A program made the translations under genes and the position numbers. A stretch of 6,335 nucleotides of DNA from Syntrophomonadaceae bacterium (GTDB lineage Bacteria; Bacillota_D; Dethiobacteria; DTU022), in NCBI GenBank assembly GCA_003562605.1, contig PWUG01000079.1, positions 1 through 6,335 of the forward strand. Direction: 5' to 3'. The notes beneath the pieces were generated by a model. The model was given only the letters and a program-made list of their open reading frames with translations, was not told the origin of the DNA and searched no databases. Of the stretch, positions 1 through 5,378 are shown one piece after another; position 1 is the stretch's first letter, and every line of letters starts with the position of its first letter.

Positions 1-359
1 AATTGATCGATCGTAACAACATCGTTTCCTACAGGGTTATGAATCTCTACAGCCTAATCATGGATATCAAAAGCATTGATACCCTCAAAGGGATCTTCTA
101 TAAAACTGCTGCCCCGCTGCTCGATTATGACCGGCGCAGCAAAGGGCCCCTGGTGCAAACTCTAAAGGTTTATTTGCAATTATTAAGCATAAAGAAGTCT
201 TCTGAAGCACTGTTCGTACACCGCCACACCATGAGGTACAGGTTACAACAGATCGAAGAGCTCACCGGATTTAACCCACTCCTTCCCAATGATGCCCTCC
301 AGCTAAATATCGGCCTGCATATTTACTATTACCTGAAAGCCTTAAAGCTTTTGGCCTAG
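1..359 (+). CDS. PucR/CdaR-family transcriptional regulator, C-terminal fragment (5' end outside window)
   Basis: This is the DNA-binding end of a PucR/CdaR-type regulator. Counting from the codon at position 3, residues about 48-105 match the PucR C-terminal helix-turn-helix. They have the typical order of a 'TLKVYLQ' helix, an 'EALFVHRHTMRYRLQQIEELTG' type recognition segment (about 69-89), and a closing helix rich in Leu and Tyr. Residues about 8-45, with 'PLLDYDRRS' just before the helix-turn-helix, look like the end of the preceding CdaR GGDEF-like domain. The frame is open to the left edge, so the TTG at position 3 is not a real start and most of the protein is missing. Family members are cytoplasmic activators or repressors of metabolic genes; the target cannot be told from this fragment. 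It converges on the RDD gene with 12 bp between stops and is probably unrelated to the cobalamin genes, which run the other way. Confidence 0.85.
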   Translation, partial: LIDRNNIVSYRVMNLYSLIMDIKSIDTLKGIFYKTAAPLLDYDRRSKGPLVQTLKVYLQLLSIKKSSEALFVHRHTMRYRLQQIEELTGFNPLLPNDALQLNIGLHIYYYLKALKLLA

Positions 360-371
360 CAGCCTCTCAAT

Positions 372-1145
372 TTAAAATGGTTTTTTTATATTATATAGTT
401 CAACATCGATAACCTGGGTTCGGGCAAGCATGTCTCCAAGACGATGCCCTTTATCGTGAACCAGGATTAATATTAACTCGACAATACTCAGGCCGGCTAA
501 AGCACTTAGCATCCAAATGACAATGTTGCGCACAAAAGACTTACCCATGGTACAGGGGCTGTTGTCATCAAGGTTAACAACCATCAGTCCGCAGATCGCT
601 TTACCCCAGCTCTGGCCTTTACCAAATCCGTCACGAAAGAAATAATAAAAAAGACCCCACGTTCCGGCAATTAGAATAGCTAAGACAGCAAAGATAATCA
701 TTCCGAGACCGGGTCCGGCAGTATAAGGTCCGCCAAACTGGCTTTGAACCTCAATGTAACTGAAGTAAGGTACAACTACCAGCGGAATGAAAACCATTAA
801 AGGCAGCCCGCTGATGAATCCATCGATTAAATAGGCCAGGATCCGTCTCAGGATTCCCGCCCTGGGATATTCATATTTCCCTCCGACAACATGTCCGTAT
901 TCAGACGGTGGTGAACTGCCAGGGCCCGGAGATGAAGCCCTCTGATCAATTCCCAACGGTGGAGTCGGAGGTGGTCCCTGTTCTGCAATGACAGGAATTG
1001 GTGGTGTGGGAATTTCAGCATCCGAAGGGATTGTATCATCAGGAGTTACATCCAGGGCCGACTTACAATGTTTGCATTTTATTGCTTTGGCCAGTATTTC
1101 TTCACCACAATACGGGCAATCTTTAACTTCTCGTTTCTCCGACAT
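372..1145 (-). CDS. Zinc-ribbon and RDD-domain membrane protein (257 aa)
   Basis: The protein is an N-terminal zinc ribbon joined to a C-terminal RDD membrane domain. Numbering from the ATG at 1145, two CxxC knuckles (Cys10/Cys13 and Cys24/Cys27) form the ribbon. Residues about 35-85 are a low-complexity linker rich in Pro, Gly and Ser. The RDD domain starts at 'GILRRILAYLID' (about 97-108) and holds three hydrophobic segments near 109-130, 146-170 and 206-230. It includes the family's 'GQSWGKAICGL' region (about 177-187) and ends with 'HDKGHRLGDMLARTQVI' (about 230-246). The frame is open to an ATG at 1205. The start at 1145 is chosen because a full AAGGAGG lies 7 bases upstream and the zinc ribbon follows directly, whereas the extra 20 residues have no such site. 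The function is unknown: RDD proteins are polytopic and some have been linked to ion or solute transport. It lies 124 bp downstream of the cobT-cobC-ATPase block on the same strand, so read-through is possible but not shown. Confidence 0.88.
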   Translation of the reverse strand: MSEKREVKDCPYCGEEILAKAIKCKHCKSALDVTPDDTIPSDAEIPTPPIPVIAEQGPPPTPPLGIDQRASSPGPGSSPPSEYGHVVGGKYEYPRAGILRRILAYLIDGFISGLPLMVFIPLVVVPYFSYIEVQSQFGGPYTAGPGLGMIIFAVLAILIAGTWGLFYYFFRDGFGKGQSWGKAICGLMVVNLDDNSPCTMGKSFVRNIVIWMLSALAGLSIVELILILVHDKGHRLGDMLARTQVIDVELYNIKKPF

Positions 1146-1152
1146 TGGCCTG

Positions 1153-1159
1153 CCTCCTT
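1153..1159 (-). promoter_or_regulatory. Ribosome binding site that decides the RDD gene start
   Basis: The minus strand reads AAGGAGG here, 7 bases before the ATG at 1145. It lies inside the longer open frame from 1205, and so argues that translation starts at 1145. Confidence 0.8.
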
Positions 1160-1188
1160 CTTCTGGTAAGCGCCTTTCTATTTTTAAA

Positions 1189-1253
1189 AGGTTCTTTAAA
1201 AACAAAATAGTTCCTGCAGAGGTTTTTAAAAACCTGATAAAAACTGCTCTGCC
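1189..1253 (-). repeat. Palindrome cluster in the gap upstream of the RDD gene
   Basis: The 124-bp gap 1146-1269 holds a perfect 16-bp palindrome, AGGTTTTTAAAAACCT, at 1220-1235. A partial copy, AGGTTCTTTAAAAAC, lies at 1189-1203 on the plus strand. Arms GCAGAG (1216-1221) and CTCTGC (1247-1252) flank the palindrome on either side of a loop and overlap it by two bases. On the minus-strand RNA this could fold into a stem holding the inner hairpin, with a T-rich stretch a few bases further on. It could be an operator for the RDD gene, a weak terminator for the upstream block, or neither. No convincing -35/-10 pair was found. The seen part is the symmetry; any role is inference. Confidence 0.4.
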
Positions 1254-1269
1254 ATTTTAGGATCGAAAA

Positions 1270-1944
1270 TTAGCTGCAAATATTAATTTCAAGCAATGCC
1301 CTGTTTTCTTCATGTCGGACCTCTCCCTGGCCATATTTCAAAGGCTCACTGAACAGCGGTCCGCCTGTAACCAGAGTATGCACTTCTCCACCTTCGCCGC
1401 ATGGTGATATTCCTTTAGCCAAACAGTAATCAACGTATTCTTCGTCCATAATCCTGCCCAACCAGGCTTCGTCAACCAGATCACTGCGAATTGCAACCAC
1501 CAGCGCCTCACCGCCGAGGGCAATCAGCATTTCCGCAACTTTGATTTCTTCAAGCTGCCAAAGGGGCAGGTTATATTTGATTTTACAGCGTTTGCACATT
1601 TTTTCGACCCATTCACGATGTTCAGCCAGGTTAATATCGCCGAAAACACCGCCGGAAACTCCCCGCTCTACCCTGAGGCGTTTTACCGCTCTCTCAAAGC
1701 CTTTTTCATAGCTTTCCCAGGTGACTTCTTCAGTCTCCAGGGGAATGCCGAGAAGCTCTGACTGCTTTTTCAGTATCTCTGTCTTCAGACCGTGTGATCG
1801 ACTCTGACCGTCTGCACTGACAAAGCTGAGCAGGGACTCAACTACAAGCCCTTTCTCTTTGGCCAACAGCAGGGAAAGATATGAATCTTTGCCACCACTC
1901 CATGATATAAAAACTTTATCTCCGGCATCACTTTTAATAACCAT
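1270..1944 (-). CDS. Dph6-like (diphthine-ammonia ligase family) PP-loop ATPase of unknown substrate (224 aa)
   Basis: The protein belongs to the Dph6/MJ0570-type PP-loop ATP pyrophosphatase family (COG2102). The nucleotide-binding motif SGGKDS is at residues 16-21 after a short beta strand (VFISW). The family's 'GEGGEVHTLV' motif is at about 183-192, and the middle holds 'GVFGDINLAEHREWVE' (about 99-114). Extra cysteines include a CxxC at 117-120 and Cys182. At 224 aa it matches single-domain members and looks intact. The ATG at 1944 has AGAGGAG seven bases upstream (1952-1958). It overlaps the end of cobC by 11 bp, so the two are almost certainly co-translated. Archaeal and eukaryotic members amidate diphthine on EF-2. 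Bacteria lack diphthamide, so that name should not be taken as the function here. The mechanism (adenylation of a carboxylate, then attack by ammonia or an amine) is inferred from the family. A role in cobamide metabolism is suggested only by position. Confidence 0.88.
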   Translation of the reverse strand: MVIKSDAGDKVFISWSGGKDSYLSLLLAKEKGLVVESLLSFVSADGQSRSHGLKTEILKKQSELLGIPLETEEVTWESYEKGFERAVKRLRVERGVSGGVFGDINLAEHREWVEKMCKRCKIKYNLPLWQLEEIKVAEMLIALGGEALVVAIRSDLVDEAWLGRIMDEEYVDYCLAKGISPCGEGGEVHTLVTGGPLFSEPLKYGQGEVRHEENRALLEINICS

Positions 1945-2575
1945 TCCCCGGCTCCTCTTTATTTATTCCTTCCAGGAGGTAATCTGTACGGTTGTAGTAA
2001 ACAACTTTAAATTGACTTCCTTCTTTGCGGATCAAGCTGACCGAGGCATTATCAATTTTTATATCCCAGAAATTATTTTTACTTAGATTTAAAACCCTAA
2101 ACAGCAGGGCACGAATCGAACCACCATGGCTGACTGCTGCTATGCGTTGCCCGTCAGCAGCTTCATTCATAAGCTGAACCAGGAATTTCTGCATCCGCAT
2201 ATACACCTCGGTAAGAGTTTCCCCGCCTGGAGCCGCCCTGTTAAAAGGATCATCGAACCAAAGCCTGATTGCATCACCAAAGCTCATTTCAAGCTCATCA
2301 TAAGTGAACCCTTCCCAATCACCAAAATTAATTTCACGCAGAAGGGGCGTGACAGCCGGTTCCAAGCCGCTTCCGGCTCCGATAACCCTGGCCGTTTTTA
2401 CTGCACGCTTCAGGTCACTGCAAAAAAGGCTGTCAATTTTCTGCCCGCCCAGGAAGAAACCGACCTCCTCAGCCTGGCGGGCTCCCTTCGGCGTAAGCGG
2501 AGACTCAGTCCAACCCCTGTAACGCTTTTCCGTGTTAGACTCGGTTTCACCATGTCGGACCAGGTAAATTTCCAT
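1934..2575 (-). CDS. cobC: Histidine phosphatase, probable alpha-ribazole phosphatase CobC (213 aa)
   Basis: This is a histidine phosphatase superfamily (phosphoglycerate-mutase-like) enzyme. The catalytic RHGE motif is at residues 7-10 with His8 as the phospho-acceptor. Supporting residues are Arg57 in 'SDLKRAVKTA', Glu81 in 'REINFGDWEG', the 'PGGET' segment at 116-120, and the second His at 150 in 'SHGGS'. This pattern and length fit CobC, which removes the 5' phosphate from alpha-ribazole phosphate or from adenosylcobalamin phosphate late in cobamide assembly. The family is broad and the assignment as CobC rests largely on its place 3 bp after cobT. The N terminus starts directly on the first beta strand, so the ATG at 2575 is secure. 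The nearest Shine-Dalgarno-like stretch (AAGGGA) is about 12 bases away inside cobT, so translation probably depends on ribosomes finishing cobT. Its end overlaps the Dph6-like gene by 11 bp. Confidence 0.9.
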   Translation of the reverse strand: MEIYLVRHGETESNTEKRYRGWTESPLTPKGARQAEEVGFFLGGQKIDSLFCSDLKRAVKTARVIGAGSGLEPAVTPLLREINFGDWEGFTYDELEMSFGDAIRLWFDDPFNRAAPGGETLTEVYMRMQKFLVQLMNEAADGQRIAAVSHGGSIRALLFRVLNLSKNNFWDIKIDNASVSLIRKEGSQFKVVYYNRTDYLLEGINKEEPGNGY

Positions 2576-2578
2576 TTG

Positions 2579-3688
2579 CTACTGGATTCCCTTCTTATCG
2601 GTAATAGTGCTCTCTGCATCTTTATTGCTGACATTGGCATCTTCAAAAGTGGCCATTTCCATAGTTATGCGAGCCGCAGCTTCAACCAGGTGCATAGCCA
2701 GGACCGCTCCGGTTCCCTCTCCAAGTCTCATACCCATATTGATATAAGGCTTTAGCCCAAGATAATCCATTAACAGGGCATGTCCTGATTCAGCTGACAG
2801 GTGCGATGGCAGAAGATAATACCATACATTGGGACACAGTTTAACGGCAGCCAGTGCAGCCGTGCTCGAGATGAAGCCGTCAATTACAACCGGGATTCGG
2901 CGTTTAGCGGAGCCGAGAATCAATCCGGTCAATGCAGCAATCTCCAGGCCGCCCACAAGGCTGAGCACACCCAGGGGATCTCCGGGATCCGGCTTATGCA
3001 TATCAAGGGCCCCGGCCACTACTTCCTGCTTATGACGCAACTTCTCATCGTCCAGGCCGGTGCCTCTTCCAACAACCAAAGAAATATCATATCCGGTCAG
3101 CACCGCCATAACCGCACTGCTTGCAGTTGTGTTTCCAATACCCATTTCGCCTGTAGCCAGCACCTTTACCCCTGCTTCTGCAGCCTCTTCAGCACATTCT
3201 ATGCCGGCTGTAACTGCATGAAGTGCTTCAGCACGGCTCATGGCCGGGCAGTGACAGAAGTTGTCAGTTCCCGCCTTTATTCTTATATGCTTAACCCCGG
3301 GCAGTTTGGAATCGGCCTTCACCCCGACGTCGACAACTTCAACTTCCACATTACCCTGCCTGCCCAGTACATTGATAGCCGCTCCACCTCCGGTGAAATT
3401 CGCCATCATCTGGGCTGTAACTTCTGACGGGTAAGCGCTGATTCCTTCTTCGGTAATCCCGTGGTCAGCTGCCATCACCACCACTCTTTTTTTGGTGCCG
3501 CAGGGGAAGAATTCTCCACTAATACCGGACAACTGGACTGCAAGATCTTCCATCCTCCCCAGGCTGCCCTGTGGCTTGGTTAAAATATCCATACGCGCCC
3601 GGGCTTTTTCCATGGCCACCTCATCCAGCGGTTTTATTGCTTCGATTACAGCCTGCAGATTTTGATCCATTTTTTCCTCGTCAATCAT
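2579..3688 (-). CDS. cobT: Nicotinate-nucleotide--dimethylbenzimidazole phosphoribosyltransferase CobT (369 aa)
   Basis: CobT transfers the ribose phosphate of nicotinate mononucleotide to a lower-ligand base, giving the alpha-ribotide (alpha-ribazole phosphate for dimethylbenzimidazole). Family landmarks, numbered from the ATG at 3688, run in order: 'LTKPQGSLGRME' (about 36-47), 'AADHGITEEGISAYP' (about 73-87), 'NFTGGGAAINVL' (about 97-108), 'GEMGIGNTTASSA' (about 180-192), 'VGRGTG' (about 206-211), 'DGFISSTAAL' (about 270-279) and 'RLGEGTGA' (about 321-328). The last contains the conserved catalytic Glu324. Length is normal apart from a polar tail of about 16 residues after 'MATFEDANV'. Start choice: AGAGGAG at 3698-3704 sits 9 bases before the ATG at 3688 and 7 before a TTG at 3691. 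A third start at 3670 has its own GAGG five bases upstream. CobT accepts several bases, so the cobamide made cannot be named from this gene. It leads the block with cobC and the Dph6-like gene. Confidence 0.96.
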   Translation of the reverse strand: MIDEEKMDQNLQAVIEAIKPLDEVAMEKARARMDILTKPQGSLGRMEDLAVQLSGISGEFFPCGTKKRVVVMAADHGITEEGISAYPSEVTAQMMANFTGGGAAINVLGRQGNVEVEVVDVGVKADSKLPGVKHIRIKAGTDNFCHCPAMSRAEALHAVTAGIECAEEAAEAGVKVLATGEMGIGNTTASSAVMAVLTGYDISLVVGRGTGLDDEKLRHKQEVVAGALDMHKPDPGDPLGVLSLVGGLEIAALTGLILGSAKRRIPVVIDGFISSTAALAAVKLCPNVWYYLLPSHLSAESGHALLMDYLGLKPYINMGMRLGEGTGAVLAMHLVEAAARITMEMATFEDANVSNKDAESTITDKKGIQ

Positions 3689-3716
3689 CAAGTAAAACTC
3701 CTCTCTTACTTTTTGA

Positions 3717-3729
3717 AGGTTTTAAACCT
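3717..3729 (-). repeat. 13-bp palindrome upstream of cobT
   Basis: AGGTTT-T-AAACCT is a perfect odd-centred inverted repeat about 29 bp before the cobT start. It resembles the 16-bp palindrome at 1220-1235 upstream of the RDD gene (same AGGTTT and AAACCT ends). It lies next to a TTGACA on the minus strand (3729-3734). It could be a binding site for a regulator, but AT-rich symmetry by chance is a real alternative. Confidence 0.35.
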
Positions 3730-3752
3730 GTCAATTATTTTGAACCTGCCTT

Positions 3753-3789
3753 TTTGCATTAGGCACATTGGCAACATCTGTTTGCATTA
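3753..3789. repeat. Pair of 9-bp direct repeats in the cobQ-cobT gap
   Basis: TTTGCATTA occurs at 3753-3761 and again at 3781-3789, 28 bp apart start to start, or roughly three helical turns. Between and beside them is a weak stem, TGCCT/AGGCA, on the minus strand. No function is assigned. Spacing of this kind can mark paired regulator sites, but the region is AT-rich and the repeat is short. Confidence 0.4.
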
Positions 3790-3817
3790 ATTTTTTCATA
3801 TCATCTTAAATTTATCG

Positions 3818-3838
3818 AAAAATTATCAGTCATGATAA
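3818..3838 (-). terminator. Possible weak terminator or operator after cobQ
   Basis: About 20 bp past the cobQ stop, the minus strand reads TTATCA-TGAC-TGATAA followed at once by five Ts. The shape (perfect 6-bp arms, 4-base loop, T-run) is that of a rho-independent terminator for the cobD-cobQ unit. The stem has only one G-C pair and would be unstable. A further TTATC at 3812-3816 makes three copies of this half-site, which also fits an operator. Confidence 0.3.
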
Positions 3839-3857
3839 GATTTAAACTATCTCCCAA

Positions 3858-5378
3858 TTAAAGACTACCGGCTCCCTGCTCTATAATCCTGTAAATTTTA
3901 TCCATATCGAGACTGGCTCGTACTGTTGCCGCGAGAGTTTCGTATTCTGTCTCTTTATATTCGCGGTAAGTCCGGGCAACAAAGCCACTTGTTCCGGGCA
4001 GCCCGCGGCGATGCCGCAGACTGTTGAGAAGTTTCCCGGTCCAGGATAAGTTATCAAAAATTCCGTGCAGGTAGGTGCCGAAAACATTGCCTTTCGCATT
4101 AACAGCGCCCTCCCACTCCCCTGTTGTCTCGACGTAAACGGGATGTTTAACCGATTTATAATTTGTCCGGCCCATATGGATTTCATAACCGGTTATAGGT
4201 TCATCTTCAACCATAGAGGTAAAGTAATTGTTGTCACGGTAACGCCACTTAGCCACAACCTGTCTTGTTGCTTTCTCTTCTGCCATGATGGTTTCAAATT
4301 CCATAAAAGCTAAACCGGGCACCCCGGGAGAAACACTCTCCACTCCATGCGGGTCAAGAACCTTCTGCCCCAGCATCTGGAACCCGCCACAGATACCCAT
4401 TAACAGGCCGCCTCCGACTACATACCTGTTTAACGGTTCTATCCAACCGCTGCTGCGAAGATGCTGCAGGTCTGCTATAGTATTTTTCGACCCCGGCAAA
4501 ATTAACAGATCAGGTGAGTTCAACTCATCCGGCTCCCCGATATAGGTCAGGTTTACATCTTCGTATAGTTCCAGTGGATTAAAATCGGTAAAGTTTGAGA
4601 TACGCGGCAGCAGGACTACCTGCACCTTTAAAGCCCTGTTATCTGAGCGGATCTTAAACCGATCAGTGACGCTGTCTTCATCGTCCAGATTCAGGCGCAT
4701 AAAAGGCACCACCCCGAGAACGGGTAGTTTAATCAAATCTTCCAGCTGGCGTAATCCCGGCTCCAGCACTTTGCGGTCACCGCGGAATTTATTGATGATC
4801 ACCCCTCTGAGCAATTCACGTTCAGCAGGCTTCAGCAAAGCTGCGGTACCGTAAAGGGAAGCAAAAACTCCGCCGCGATCGATATCGCCCGCCAGCAAAA
4901 CGGGAGCCTTAAGGCGACAGGCCAGGCCCATATTAACCAGGTCTTTTTCTCTTAAATTTATTTCCGCAGGGCTTCCAGCTCCTTCAACAATAACTATATC
5001 GTGCTCTCGGGATAGAATTCCGAAAGCATCGTCAATCACTGGCAGCAGTTTTTCCTTCCACTGAAAATATTCCATAGCGAACATGTTACCCAGCGGGCGG
5101 CCCATGACAACAACCTGCGAACCCTGGTCTGAAGTCGGCTTTAATAGTACCGGGTTCATCTCAACCCTGGGTTCCAATCCTGCAGCTTCAGCCTGCATAA
5201 CCTGGGCCCGGCCCATTTCATATCCTTCCCTGGTAACAAATGAGTTCAGGGCCATATTCTGCGACTTAAAAGGGGCAACATTAAAACCGTCCTGGTAAAG
5301 GATACGGCATAAAGCGGTGCAGAGAATGCTTTTCCCAACCGAAGAAGCAGTACCCTGGATCATCAGTATGCCTTTCAT
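3858..5378 (-). CDS. cobQ: Cobyric acid synthase CobQ/CbiP (506 aa)
   Basis: CobQ (CbiP in anaerobic-pathway naming) amidates side chains b, d, e and g of adenosylcobyrinic acid a,c-diamide, using glutamine and ATP, to give adenosylcobyric acid. The N-terminal dethiobiotin-synthetase-like ATPase domain has its P-loop at residues 9-16 (GTASSVGK), then 'KSQNMALNS' (38-46), 'VEGAGSPAEINL' (131-142) and 'GDIDRGGVFASLYGT' (164-178). The C-terminal class I-like glutamine amidotransferase domain carries 'LILPGSKNT' (292-300), the nucleophile Cys330 in 'MGICGGFQMLG', 'GYEIHMGRT' (397-405) and His438 in 'GTYLHGIFDN'. Length is typical and all key motifs are present, so it should be active. The ATG at 5378 overlaps the cobD stop in an ATGA, and GGGGGGA upstream can serve as ribosome binding site. 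It is therefore translationally coupled to cobD. A 169-bp gap separates it from cobT. Confidence 0.97.
   Translation of the reverse strand: MKGILMIQGTASSVGKSILCTALCRILYQDGFNVAPFKSQNMALNSFVTREGYEMGRAQVMQAEAAGLEPRVEMNPVLLKPTSDQGSQVVVMGRPLGNMFAMEYFQWKEKLLPVIDDAFGILSREHDIVIVEGAGSPAEINLREKDLVNMGLACRLKAPVLLAGDIDRGGVFASLYGTAALLKPAERELLRGVIINKFRGDRKVLEPGLRQLEDLIKLPVLGVVPFMRLNLDDEDSVTDRFKIRSDNRALKVQVVLLPRISNFTDFNPLELYEDVNLTYIGEPDELNSPDLLILPGSKNTIADLQHLRSSGWIEPLNRYVVGGGLLMGICGGFQMLGQKVLDPHGVESVSPGVPGLAFMEFETIMAEEKATRQVVAKWRYRDNNYFTSMVEDEPITGYEIHMGRTNYKSVKHPVYVETTGEWEGAVNAKGNVFGTYLHGIFDNLSWTGKLLNSLRHRRGLPGTSGFVARTYREYKETEYETLAATVRASLDMDKIYRIIEQGAGSL

Noticed and set aside
353..387. A rho-independent terminator between the PucR fragment and the RDD gene, because of a seven-T run on the plus strand.
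   Set aside because: The only nearby stem is GGC/GCC with three pairs, about 16 bases before the T-run. The T-run encodes the Lys-Lys near the end of the RDD protein.
1146..1205. A longer RDD protein starting at the ATG at 1205.
   Set aside because: The extra 20 residues have no good ribosome site, while a full AAGGAGG lies at ideal distance from the ATG at 1145.
2126..3427. Two long plus-strand open frames (2126-2755 and 2801-3427, about 209 and 208 codons).
   Set aside because: They lie antisense to cobC and cobT, whose motifs are unambiguous. Their translations show no recognisable domain and have no good ribosome sites. They are by-products of the coding strand's composition.
3706..3734. 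A sigma-70-like promoter for cobT using TTGACA at 3729-3734.
   Set aside because: With a 17-base spacer the -10 would be AAGTAA, a poor match, and transcription would start inside the ribosome binding site at 3698-3704. It works only if translation starts at 3670.
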